Of a DNA stretch of 64,000 bases, positions 19,485 to 28,886 are shown one piece after another (position 1 is the first letter of the stretch; each line of letters starts with the position of its first letter). The notes below the pieces were generated by a model. It searched no databases. It saw only the letters and a program-made list of their open reading frames with translations, and was not told where the DNA came from. The stretch covers positions 1 to 64,000 of the forward strand of contig JABMNN010000097.1 of assembly GCA_013204545.1 (NCBI GenBank). The letters are read 5' to 3'. The DNA comes from Chloroflexota bacterium (GTDB taxonomy: Bacteria > Chloroflexota > Dehalococcoidia > Lucifugimonadales > Lucifugimonadaceae). The translations under genes and the position numbers were made by a program.

Positions 19485-20657
19485 TCATTGAAGTACGTTG
19501 AGTAAATCGGCACAGGCTTCGAGAGATTCGAGAGTCTCCTTGCCCTGACACATCAGCACCATGTTCCCAGCGACAACGTAGTCGTAATATTTCGGGAATC
19601 CGCACCGACCGACAGGATGATCACCGTTGGAATCGCAACGACGTCTCTCAGCAAGGCCTTCTTGCCAGCGTTGATCATCTGGGTATAACGAAACGCCAGT
19701 CCCCGTGGCTTCGTTCGCAAATTCAACACCTGCTGTTATCGCCGAATCATGAGAAAAGTAGAACCGCGCTTCATATTCGAGTCGTCTGTATGGATCGGCA
19801 CCGTAGAAACCGTAGTGAGCTGCACTTGCCTCATCAAGGTCTTGCACGTCGTAGGTCTTTGACTTTTTGAAACCGGCAGATTCGAGATCAGAAATAGTGT
19901 ACTTCCGTTCTGTGTCTTCAATTCTGGCGATCATGCCATCGACCGACATTCCAATACCGCAAGCATCAACCGCGCTAGAAAATTCCACTAGTATCTCGCC
20001 GCCAAGAAACTCGCCATAGCCATCGGCGAACGACTCTCCTAACTCTTTGACCATGCATTGCTCGTTTTGAGACGAACGGCTACCTGAATATTCGGCATCG
20101 CCGCTATCGTCACCTGAATTTACTCTTGAGAGTGCAGCCAACTCGTCTTGAGTCAGGCAAAGCACAAATTCCTGGATCGCCAGCTGCGCGGGCTGACTTT
20201 GTTCATCGTCGTCACCAATAACAAGATCAGCAAGCACTCCCGCCGGTAGATCACCTAACAGTGAGGCCGCACATGCCATCGATGATCCGCTAAACGTACC
20301 CAGTTCGCCTTGAATTTGACCCGCCAGAAAGCCAACTACAAATTCGTTCGAGAAGCATCCTGACATGATGTCGTTCTCGGCAACACTCAACTCGATCTCA
20401 CCGGTAGCGAGTTCTTTAAGTCGCCCCTCGCCAAGCTCTCTTGTCAGACATTCAATATCTGCATCAGGCATTTGGGCGACGAATGCGTCGAAATTCAGCA
20501 CGGGCGACTCCGTGATTATCGCAATAGCAGGCGTGGGAGTCGGAGCCGGAGTGGATGTTGGCGGCACAGCAGTCGGCTCTGCCACAGCACTCTCGCACGC
20601 GCCGAACACGACGGCCATTAGTAGAACGAATGAGATCAGAAATGAGCTGCGATTCAC
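19485..20657 (-). CDS. Lipoprotein sharing the paired-Cys repeat, with a distinct C-terminal region
   Basis: Lipobox VVFGAC; ECLTRELGEGRLKELATGE..SGC, ACAASLLGDLPAGVLADL..LC, QCMVKELGESFADGYGEFLGGE..DACG. Confidence 0.7.
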   Translation of the reverse strand: MNRSSFLISFVLLMAVVFGACESAVAEPTAVPPTSTPAPTPTPAIAIITESPVLNFDAFVAQMPDADIECLTRELGEGRLKELATGEIELSVAENDIMSGCFSNEFVVGFLAGQIQGELGTFSGSSMACAASLLGDLPAGVLADLVIGDDDEQSQPAQLAIQEFVLCLTQDELAALSRVNSGDDSGDAEYSGSRSSQNEQCMVKELGESFADGYGEFLGGEILVEFSSAVDACGIGMSVDGMIARIEDTERKYTISDLESAGFKKSKTYDVQDLDEASAAHYGFYGADPYRRLEYEARFYFSHDSAITAGVEFANEATGTGVSLYPDDQRWQEGLAERRRCDSNGDHPVGRCGFPKYYDYVVAGNMVLMCQGKETLESLEACADLLNVLQ

Positions 20658-20793
20658 AGTATCCTCGATTTACGAACTGTCAGCTCAAATATTGCCTGAT
20701 GTCGATTGTGACACAAAAGTTTGTTGCGATCATTTACGAACAAGAAGAACTCACGTGGGGTCACTCGTCAGAACTGCGAATGAACTCGTACCC

Positions 20794-21513
20794 CTATTCT
20801 GATTCGTTCCATTTGGCTATCGATGCGCGTATTGACTGTGGCACGCCAATGTTGGGTTCGTTCACTGCATCTGGCTCGGGAGTACCAAGGACAGTTCTTA
20901 CAGGAATAACGCCACCCCAGTAATCCAGTTTGAGATCTTCTGGCTCTTCACCGGGTCCTTCTGCGCGAATTTTCGCTGAGGCTTCCTCGATTTTCATTCG
21001 AATTACCGAAGTTTGCACAAACTCGGAATCATTTGGTTTACGAGCCTCTTCCCATCGACCCGGTGTGATGTGTTCGACGAGAAGTTCCATACCGCGGAGC
21101 TTCTCGACCACATCGGTAATTTCTTTGGATTCACCAAACACTACTGCTGATCGATAGTTGATCGAGTGATGAAAATGCGATCTAGCGGCAACAATACCGT
21201 CGATATGGGTTACTTCAATCGTGAGTGGGTTACCAGCTCTAACCGCACGAGTCATGCCAGCCCCTGTCGAGCCATGCAGAATGACCGAATCACCGTCTCG
21301 AACGTAGAGCGTCGGAATTACAACTATCCCATGATCGGTTTCGAACCCAACGTGGCACATGTACCCGGCGTCAAGAATAGCGTTTACTGTTTCACGATCG
21401 TACGCAGCGCGATTCGGATTACGTTTGATTCGAGAACGTTCGCTCTGAGCCTCGCTGCCTCCGGTTGCAGCGTTCAATTCGCAGGCCTTACAACTATATT
21501 TACGAGTCTGCAC
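20794..21513 (-). CDS. Pyridoxamine 5'-phosphate oxidase-like FMN-binding protein
   Basis: CHVGFETDHGIVVIPTLYVRDGDSVILHGSTGAGMTRAVRAGNPLTIEVTHIDGIVAARSHFHHSINYRSAVVFG; exact start uncertain (overlaps leuS end). Confidence 0.8.
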   Translation of the reverse strand: MQTRKYSCKACELNAATGGSEAQSERSRIKRNPNRAAYDRETVNAILDAGYMCHVGFETDHGIVVIPTLYVRDGDSVILHGSTGAGMTRAVRAGNPLTIEVTHIDGIVAARSHFHHSINYRSAVVFGESKEITDVVEKLRGMELLVEHITPGRWEEARKPNDSEFVQTSVIRMKIEEASAKIRAEGPGEEPEDLKLDYWGGVIPVRTVLGTPEPDAVNEPNIGVPQSIRASIAKWNESE

Positions 21514-23981
21514 GGTACGTATATTTCTTTGACGATTGCCATGCCTTCTAAGTGGCGCACAACGTTCTCGGCTGACTTAGCGGCTGCGATAGCTTCATCT
21601 TGATCGATATCGGCAGCGACTTCGATCTGATCACGCAGCTTGCCGTTTATTTGTACCGCGATGGTGATGGTGTCAATAACAGTCAGTGTCTCATCGAACT
21701 TCGGACTCAACTCGAGATGAATAGACCCTGTGTGGCCCGTGCGTTGCCATAGTTCTTCCGTGATATGCGGTGCCAATGGGGCGATGTGCAGTAACAGTCG
21801 ATCTACACCTTTTCGCCACTGCGATGCTGAGACTTTTCCTGCATCAAAGCTACGCACGAGTGCGGTAGTGAGTTCCATCAGTGCTGCGATAGACGTGTTG
21901 AATTTGAACCCCTCCATATCTGTAAGCACCCGTTGGGTCGCCGAGTTCGCTGCTCGATCAAAGTCTCGTGCCGCATCTTCGTCGCCTGTTTCGCCAAATG
22001 ACGACTCGTCACGTTGAGCTACATCCCAAACTCGACCCAGCCAACGACGGATGCCATTGATTCCGGAGTCCGACCAGTCGCCGCCTTGATCCCACGGCCC
22101 CAAGAACATGAGGTAGCAGCGAAGCGTGTCGGCACCGTGCCTTTCGACCACCGGATCCGGAGTCAAAGGGTTTGATCGCTTTGAAATCTTCTTGTGATCT
22201 TTGACGAGCATCCCCTGGTTCATCAGCTTGGTATAGGGCTCGTCGAAGTCGAGGTACCCAAGATCACGCAATGCCTTATTGAAGAAACGTGAGTAGAGCA
22301 GGTGCATCACCGCGTGCTCGGCTCCGCCCATGTACTGGCTTACCGGCATCCACTGCTTCACCTTCTCGGCGTCGATAGGTTCTTCAAGCGGATTCCGACT
22401 TGCGAACCGCAACTGGTACCACGATGAACACACGAACGTGTCGAGAGTGTCGGTTTCGCGTTTGGCGTCCTTGCCACAGTCAGGACACGGAACGTGCATG
22501 AAGTCAGGGTGCTTCGCAAGCGGTGATTTGCCATCGGCTTCAAATGTCACGTTTTCAGGCAGAATTACGGGCAAATCTTGCTCTGGAACCGGCACAGTTC
22601 CGCAATCATCGCAGTAGATGATCGGGATGGGCGTTCCCCAGTAACGTTGACGCGAAATCAGCCAGTCACGAAGGTGATACGTGATGGTTCGAGTACCGAT
22701 ATTTTCACTTTCGATCTTATCGGCGATAGCTTCCTTGCCATCGGTACTCGACAGTCCATCAAACTCGCCCGAATTAACCTGAGTTCCAGCAGGGATCCAA
22801 GCCTCTTCCAACTCGCCGCCATCCCAGTTCGGTGGTGCGACAACTACTCGAATTTCGAGACCGTATTTCTTAGCAAATACGAAATCACGAGTGTCGTGAG
22901 CCGGAACGCCCATCACGGCTCCGGTGCCGTAGGTTGCCAGTACATAATCACCCACCAAAACAGGAACTCGTTCGCCGTTCAGTGGATTGATGCAGTAAGC
23001 ACCGGTTTCGACGCCTGTTTTCTCGCGCTCTGTCGAAGTTCGATCGATTTCGGTCTGTCGACCTGCCTGCGCTACGTATTCTTCCACCGCCGCTTTGTGC
23101 GAAGGCTGTGTCAACTTTTCGACAAGTGGGTGTTCAGGCGCAAGCACCACAAACGTGACGCCGTAAACGGTATCGATACGGGTGGTGAATGTTTCGATCT
23201 TCTCACCAGCGGCGAATTCACTTACATCGAAACCGATGGTCGTTCCAGTTGACCGACCGATCCAGTTCCGCTGCATCGTCTTGATCTTCTCAGGCCAATC
23301 GATCTGGTCCATTTCGAGAAGTTCATCTGCATATTTCGTAATAGCGAAGTACCACTGTGGCAAAGCGCGCTTGATCACAGGAGTTCCGCAACGTTCGCAT
23401 GCACCGTCTTTTACTTGCTCATTGGCAAGAGTTGTTTGGTCTTGCGGGCACCAGTTCGCCTGACCGTGCTTCCGGTAGGCGAGTCCGTTTTCGTAGAACT
23501 TCAAGAACCAATATTGGTTCCACTTGTAGTACTCAGGATCGGAAGTTGCGAGCTCACGTGACCAGTCGTACCCGGAACCCATCTCTCGGAATTGTCGGCG
23601 CGAGTTCTCGATGTTCTTGTAGGTCCATTCACGAGGATCTTCGCCGCGTTCGATAGCTGCGTTTTCGGCTGGAAGTCCGAACGAGTCGAAGCCCTGCGGC
23701 TGCATTACGTTGTAGCCCTGCATTCGTTTGAAACGAGCGTATGTATCGGCGGGGGCGTAGGCGTACCAGTGGCCCATGTGAAGTTCACCAGATGGGTACG
23801 GAAACATCGTTAGCGCAAAGTAGTTTTCTTTGCCTTCAACACTGTCGGCAGCTTCGTATATGCCGTCGGCTTCCCACTTCGCTTGCCATTTCTTCTCGAT
23901 GTTAGCAGGCGTGTAACGATCAAAATCGTTGTCAGATTCTCCGCCTTCTGAACCTGGTCGATTCGTACCCGTTGTAGTCAA
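21474..23981 (-). CDS. leuS: Leucyl-tRNA synthetase
   Basis: FPYPSGELHMGHWYAYAPADTYARFKRMQGYNVMQPQGFDSFGLPAENAA, KISKRSNPLTPD; open frame extends to 24032, a TTG at 23981 is one possible start. Confidence 0.93.
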   Translation of the reverse strand: MTTTGTNRPGSEGGESDNDFDRYTPANIEKKWQAKWEADGIYEAADSVEGKENYFALTMFPYPSGELHMGHWYAYAPADTYARFKRMQGYNVMQPQGFDSFGLPAENAAIERGEDPREWTYKNIENSRRQFREMGSGYDWSRELATSDPEYYKWNQYWFLKFYENGLAYRKHGQANWCPQDQTTLANEQVKDGACERCGTPVIKRALPQWYFAITKYADELLEMDQIDWPEKIKTMQRNWIGRSTGTTIGFDVSEFAAGEKIETFTTRIDTVYGVTFVVLAPEHPLVEKLTQPSHKAAVEEYVAQAGRQTEIDRTSTEREKTGVETGAYCINPLNGERVPVLVGDYVLATYGTGAVMGVPAHDTRDFVFAKKYGLEIRVVVAPPNWDGGELEEAWIPAGTQVNSGEFDGLSSTDGKEAIADKIESENIGTRTITYHLRDWLISRQRYWGTPIPIIYCDDCGTVPVPEQDLPVILPENVTFEADGKSPLAKHPDFMHVPCPDCGKDAKRETDTLDTFVCSSWYQLRFASRNPLEEPIDAEKVKQWMPVSQYMGGAEHAVMHLLYSRFFNKALRDLGYLDFDEPYTKLMNQGMLVKDHKKISKRSNPLTPDPVVERHGADTLRCYLMFLGPWDQGGDWSDSGINGIRRWLGRVWDVAQRDESSFGETGDEDAARDFDRAANSATQRVLTDMEGFKFNTSIAALMELTTALVRSFDAGKVSASQWRKGVDRLLLHIAPLAPHITEELWQRTGHTGSIHLELSPKFDETLTVIDTITIAVQINGKLRDQIEVAADIDQDEAIAAAKSAENVVRHLEGMAIVKEIYVPCRLVNIVVRPAN

Positions 23982-24117
23982 AATTCGTATCCGAACTTGT
24001 TCATGATCGTTGCAGCATTTGTAAGCGATCAAACCAACTTAGCGTGCTTGCGTGCGCGCGTCACACGTAGCGAGTGGTGAATTTTATCAATGGTTGAGGG
24101 TCAACGGAGACCGAGCG

Positions 24118-24474
24118 CTATTTCGTCGAACTCACGAGGGCCCATTTCCAGCGAACGTAGACGAGCGTGATGAGGATCAATGCTCCCCATGGCATACCAA
24201 AAGTCACAACTGCCACCGGTATCAGCGGCAGCATGGAAACAACGAAAACACCAAGCACTATTTTTCTTGTAAGAGAAGTTGAGCGACCCAGAAACTCGGT
24301 AAACCTCACCAGGCCGATTCCAGCAGATGTAGAGATCAAAGCGAAGCCTCCGGTACGCAATACCACGAGCAGTTCCTCGTCCTTGAAAGAAGGATGGAAC
24401 GCAATAACTCCGAGCGTGACAACGAAAATGATCGCCCAGCCGGTGATGATTAGGTCGCGAACGCTAGTACTCAT
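24118..24474 (-). CDS. Small hypothetical membrane protein
   Basis: Three to four hydrophobic segments; lies in the same-strand gene run. Confidence 0.55.
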   Translation of the reverse strand: MSTSVRDLIITGWAIIFVVTLGVIAFHPSFKDEELLVVLRTGGFALISTSAGIGLVRFTEFLGRSTSLTRKIVLGVFVVSMLPLIPVAVVTFGMPWGALILITLVYVRWKWALVSSTK

Positions 24475-24485
24475 GGCAGTTCAGG

Positions 24486-25268
24486 CTATCCGACCTCTAC
24501 AGAATCGCCAACACGAATCGAGCTTTGAGCTTCGACCGGGATCAGCCGAACCGCGAACGTGGGCGTTTGATGCCCGTTCGCTGCAATGAGGCTTTTCATA
24601 ATGTCTTGGTCTTGCTCACCACTTCTGGGGTTGGCATGTGTGGCAAGGCAGCGAGGAATGGTTTTTTCTACTTCGTACACGTGACCACCGATATTCACTC
24701 GACCACTCCACGAAATCTCTTCCCATGCAGTTGCGCCCACGATTACAACGTTCGCTCTGAACCTTCGGCCATCAACTGACGCACCCATGTATGATTCCAG
24801 CGCGCGTAGAGATTCTCGACTGAAAAGGGTTACACCACCCACTTCCGAATCATGGAATAGTCCCTGCCGACCATCACCAATCAAGTTCAACGGAATTCGT
24901 TCTGGGTGATTAACTAGCGGGTTAATATCTAGCGATGTTACGTACTCGCCGACGGCATCGCTCAGATCAAACCGGTCTTCTTCCGAATCAATGGATCCCT
25001 CGGCGAACAACTCCCCACCGTAGTTCAGCGACAAAATCCTAGATTCGTCATTGAAGTTGAGTTCAAGAAGTGACATCCCGGGTGTGTTCGATAGCGCAAC
25101 AAAGTTGATCTTTCTACGCCAACCCCAATCGTCGGGTGCGCCTTGATCGGCGAATCTAAACCCGAGCACACGATCGCCTTGAACCTTGCCACCAATTACG
25201 TGCAATTGGTCGCGTCGCTCGGGGGTGAACGATTTCACCGGGTGTCGATATAGCTCAACCACTTTCAT
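24486..25268 (-). CDS. MOSC domain-containing protein
   Basis: MKVVELYRHPVKSFTPERRDQL, GGVTLFSRESLRAL, EKTIPRCLATHANPRSGEQDQDIMKSLI. Confidence 0.85.
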   Translation of the reverse strand: MKVVELYRHPVKSFTPERRDQLHVIGGKVQGDRVLGFRFADQGAPDDWGWRRKINFVALSNTPGMSLLELNFNDESRILSLNYGGELFAEGSIDSEEDRFDLSDAVGEYVTSLDINPLVNHPERIPLNLIGDGRQGLFHDSEVGGVTLFSRESLRALESYMGASVDGRRFRANVVIVGATAWEEISWSGRVNIGGHVYEVEKTIPRCLATHANPRSGEQDQDIMKSLIAANGHQTPTFAVRLIPVEAQSSIRVGDSVEVG

Positions 25269-25564
25269 AAGAGGCGCTTTCCCATTGAAACAACATTATC
25301 TGTAACGTAACCAATCGAATCGTAGAAACCCAATACGCTTGAGTTCGTAGAACGAACCTGCAAATTGATCTTTACACAGCCCAGCGCTCTGAGGATATTT
25401 TCTGCGCGATCCATCATCTTCTTACCGAATCCGCTCAGTTGATTGGTAGGGTCAACCGCCAAATAGTTGATCCAACCACGATGACCTTCGTATCCAGTCA
25501 TAACGGATGCAACGATCGATTCATCATCGATTCCGACTAAAAACAAATCGGGCTGGAATGACAT
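25265..25564 (-). CDS. GNAT family N-acetyltransferase
   Basis: GWINYLAVDPTNQLSGFGKKMMDRAENILRALGCVKINLQVRSTNSSVLGFYDSIGY; ATGA overlap with the MOSC gene. Confidence 0.85.
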   Translation of the reverse strand: MSFQPDLFLVGIDDESIVASVMTGYEGHRGWINYLAVDPTNQLSGFGKKMMDRAENILRALGCVKINLQVRSTNSSVLGFYDSIGYVTDNVVSMGKRLL

Positions 25565-25686
25565 TTTAAGATCGATATCCCGATTTGGATCATTTTAAGG
25601 GCGGACAAGATCGCATCGTCGCCAAAGCGCTATTACGTCTGCTCTGTCAGATTCGATAAACCCTCGAATAATCACCTCAATAGCAC

Positions 25687-26622
25687 CTAAAAGCGCGACG
25701 AGCCACGACCTGTGTCAAAGTGCGTCTTTAGATCGGGGTTGGCGACGATGTAGTCCTTTGAATCCATCACCAAGTTTTCCTGAAGCTGAATCGTCATGCC
25801 GCCGTCAACAGCCAGAACGTGACCCGTGATAAACGATGCCTCGTTCGAACACAGAAATCCGACTGCATTCGCAATATCCTCAGGCTCACCCGTTCGACGA
25901 ACGGGATAGTGCAGTTCGAACAATCGGAATCCGGCATCGTTTCCGACCTCGTTCCACCCTTCGTTACCGCGCTCGGTCACGATGTGACCAGGAGCGATTG
26001 CATTCACCGTGATCCCTAGTGGTCCAAAGTCGATAGCCATCTGCTTCGTGAGACCAATCACTGCCGCTTTACCGGTGTTGTATATCAATGAACGGGGAGC
26101 CTGATGAAGCCCGTGAACCGACGCCATGTTCACTATTCGACCAACGTTTTGCGCTGGCGGATTGCCGTGTCGTCGACCAGCACCAGTCCAAGGCTTCTGT
26201 TCGAAGTTTGGATCGGTGCCCGATTCTTCCATGGCTGGAACGGCGCACTTGGCTCCCAAATATAGGGCTCCAACGAGCAAATCCATCCCGTTGTGCCAGT
26301 TCTCAGGTTCTACTTCTACCGCGCTACCAGCGTTGGCTGCTCCTGCGTAGGCGTTTTGAACGAGAAGATCGAGACGACCGAACGATGAAACGGCAGTTTC
26401 GACCATTTCTTCGGCAGTAGATTGCTTTGAGACGTCGCCAGCCATAAACTCGGCAATGCCTCCGGCCGCACGAATTTCCTTGACGGTGTTCGCCCCTGCG
26501 GATTCGTTCACGTCGACGATCAAAACGCTGCCGCCATCGGCTGCTATTCGTCGAGCGCACCCACCACCAATACCGAGCGCTCCACCAGTAACAATTGCGC
26601 CCCGACCGTCAAATCTGCCCAT
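25687..26622 (-). CDS. Short-chain dehydrogenase/reductase (SDR) family oxidoreductase
   Basis: GAIVTGGALGIGGGCARRIAADGG, YNTGKAAVIGLTKQMAIDFGPLGITVNAIAPGHI. Confidence 0.9.
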   Translation of the reverse strand: MGRFDGRGAIVTGGALGIGGGCARRIAADGGSVLIVDVNESAGANTVKEIRAAGGIAEFMAGDVSKQSTAEEMVETAVSSFGRLDLLVQNAYAGAANAGSAVEVEPENWHNGMDLLVGALYLGAKCAVPAMEESGTDPNFEQKPWTGAGRRHGNPPAQNVGRIVNMASVHGLHQAPRSLIYNTGKAAVIGLTKQMAIDFGPLGITVNAIAPGHIVTERGNEGWNEVGNDAGFRLFELHYPVRRTGEPEDIANAVGFLCSNEASFITGHVLAVDGGMTIQLQENLVMDSKDYIVANPDLKTHFDTGRGSSRF

Positions 26623-26671
26623 TAATTCCTCCTCTGTAGTTCGCCTGGAAGTGTGTCTACACCGATCGAGG

Positions 26672-26992
26672 TCATTGTTCCAGATTTGTAGCTACTTCGG
26701 AAGATTGGCGAGCACGGGCGATCTCACGATTCTCCAGAACTTCAACGATTGCGCTCGGGGCGTACTTGAATATTACGAATATGACTGCGAACTGCACCCA
26801 AAGCCCCGTAACGACTTGGGCCGCTGAGATCGCACCCATCAGCGAATAGTTCGGATCCCCGTCTGCATTACGCCACGCCTGTGAACTCAAGAACCAGCTT
26901 GACCCCATCTGTATCAAGATGCCAGGAATTCCGATCATCAGGAAAGTCAGAAAAGCCTTCCACGTGTACTGAGCGGCTCGCCGATACGACAT
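26672..26992 (-). CDS. Small hypothetical membrane protein
   Basis: MSYRRAAQYTWKAFLTFLMIGIPGILIQMGSSWFL, second hydrophobic segment QVVTGLWVQFAVIFVIFKYAP; start approximate. Confidence 0.5.
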   Translation of the reverse strand: MSYRRAAQYTWKAFLTFLMIGIPGILIQMGSSWFLSSQAWRNADGDPNYSLMGAISAAQVVTGLWVQFAVIFVIFKYAPSAIVEVLENREIARARQSSEVATNLEQ

Positions 26993-27140
26993 TCTCAACC
27001 TCGCAATATTTAGCTGTGTAATAAATAGATCACATGAGAATGACCTCATCCAGATCGGAAGTCAAAACCATCGACCTGCGCCATTGGACGGCGTAATCTA
27101 CCTGAATTCGACTCTCTAGCCGATTCACAGGAGAAAATTC

Positions 27141-28733
27141 GTGGCATTCGATGTAATAATTCGTGGCGGAACAGTTGTTGATGGCACAGGCGCATCGCCA
27201 GTTCGTGCCGATGTCGGCATTACTGGCGATCGCATCACTACCGTTGGCAACATACCGATGTCGGCTAGCGAATCCACCAAAACTATCGACTCCACCGGCC
27301 TGCACATCTCGCCGGGATTCATAGATGTTCATTCTCACGCTGATGCTGCGCTCCTAAACGACGGTCAACACGCCAGCGGAATACGACAGGGAGTGACAAC
27401 CGAGATCATTTCTCCCGACGGACTCACTCTCGCCCCGCTTTCGGCTGAGAACTACAAGTTGTATCGCTGGTACCTATCGGGCATTCTTGGTTTTGCGCCT
27501 GAAGGTCTCGATATGTCTTCAATTGAGGCATCACGCAAGAACTATCACCTCAAAACCGCGTGCAATGTTGCGACGTTTGCCGGACATGGTCCCATCAGAC
27601 TCGAAGCCGCTGGCATGAACGATGTACCACTGACTGGCAAGACGCTTAAAACTGCCCAGAACTTATTAAGAGAGTCGTTCGAACAGGGTGCAGTCGGATT
27701 CGCCACTGGTCTTTCGTATTACCCACATAGTTGGTCGGACACCGACGAACTATGCGCCCTCATGGAAGTGGCAAAAGAGTTTGACCGACCAATGTCGATC
27801 CACCTGCGAAACCACCACAAAGAACGTGCCTTTGGCGATGGTGGAGTTCCTGAAGCAATAGAAGTCGCACGCCGTACAGGAACCAAACTCCACTTCGAGC
27901 ACTACCGAACGTTCCCCAAAACAGCAGGGCAACTAGATCGACTAATGGAGCCAATCGACAAGGCGCAGTCGGAAGGTGTCGATATCACTCTCGAAACGTA
28001 TCCGTACCCGGTCGGATCGTCGTTCCCGCAGGCATTCTTCCCCGGCTACTTCCACGAGGGGAGCCCCGAACATATGCTCAACATCCTCACTGATGAAGGT
28101 AAGCGCACTGAGCTCATCGCGCGAATGGGTGAAATTTCGTACACGTCTGTTAAAGGAAATGTTTGGACACACATCGGTGAAGGCGGAAACAAGAATTTCG
28201 AAGGTTGGCTGTTTGAAGACGTTGCTGAAGAGTGGGGCGTGAGCATCGAAGAGATGATGTGCCGAATGATGGTCGAGACATCGCTAGCCTGCGGAATGCG
28301 GGTCGCCCCTCCCGGTAATGTTCAAAAGTGGCGACAGGTAGAAGAAGACATCATGCAGTTGATGGCTCGACCCGACTACATGGTCGGATCAGACTCCATT
28401 CCAGTTGGTGGCATGCCGCATCCACGCGCCTACGGCTGCTTCGTCCGAATGGTCGGCCGACTACGTCGAAGGTACAACTACCCGCTCGAGCAAGTTGTAC
28501 AACGCATGACCCAGAACCCTGCCGAGCGATTCGGGCTTACAGACCGAGGGGTAATCAAAGAAGGAAAATTCGCCGATCTGGTTATATTCGACGAACAAAA
28601 GATAACCGACCGATCATCCTTCGAAGATCCCAAAGTGCATCCCGAAGGCATCCCATACGTGCTTATAAACGGCAGACTAGTCGTAGAAAACGAAGCTGTG
28701 ACCGGCGTGATGGCAGGCTACGCAATTCCGTAG
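27141..28733 (+). CDS. N-acyl-D-amino-acid deacylase/D-aminoacylase-like amidohydrolase
   Basis: DVIIRGGTVVDGTGASPVRADVGI, ISPGFIDVHSHADAALL, GVTTEIIS, MVGSDSIPVGGMPHPRAYGCFVRMVG, NPAERFGLTDRGVIKEGKFADLVIFD. Confidence 0.88.
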   Translation: MAFDVIIRGGTVVDGTGASPVRADVGITGDRITTVGNIPMSASESTKTIDSTGLHISPGFIDVHSHADAALLNDGQHASGIRQGVTTEIISPDGLTLAPLSAENYKLYRWYLSGILGFAPEGLDMSSIEASRKNYHLKTACNVATFAGHGPIRLEAAGMNDVPLTGKTLKTAQNLLRESFEQGAVGFATGLSYYPHSWSDTDELCALMEVAKEFDRPMSIHLRNHHKERAFGDGGVPEAIEVARRTGTKLHFEHYRTFPKTAGQLDRLMEPIDKAQSEGVDITLETYPYPVGSSFPQAFFPGYFHEGSPEHMLNILTDEGKRTELIARMGEISYTSVKGNVWTHIGEGGNKNFEGWLFEDVAEEWGVSIEEMMCRMMVETSLACGMRVAPPGNVQKWRQVEEDIMQLMARPDYMVGSDSIPVGGMPHPRAYGCFVRMVGRLRRRYNYPLEQVVQRMTQNPAERFGLTDRGVIKEGKFADLVIFDEQKITDRSSFEDPKVHPEGIPYVLINGRLVVENEAVTGVMAGYAIP

Positions 28734-28770
28734 CTATTAGCGAAACCACCCGCCCACACGAAACGCAAAC

Positions 28771-28799
28771 CTCGCGTAGGACTATCGTACCTACGCGAG
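28771..28799. other. Perfect 10-bp inverted repeat hairpin without a T tract
   Basis: ctcgcgtagg-actatcgta-cctacgcgag, 38 nt after the deacylase stop codon. Confidence 0.6.
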
Positions 28800-28886
28800 T
28801 AACACTCATGTAATCGCACACTAAAGATCATAGTCAATAGGCAACCACCGTCCGGTATTGAGGAGACCGAGGCGGAGGAGATATTT

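Noticed and set aside
22578-23252. 224-aa plus-strand ORF inside leuS
   Set aside because: Antisense to a clear LeuRS coding sequence; no recognisable motifs. The genome's TCG/GAA-rich codon use keeps antisense frames open.
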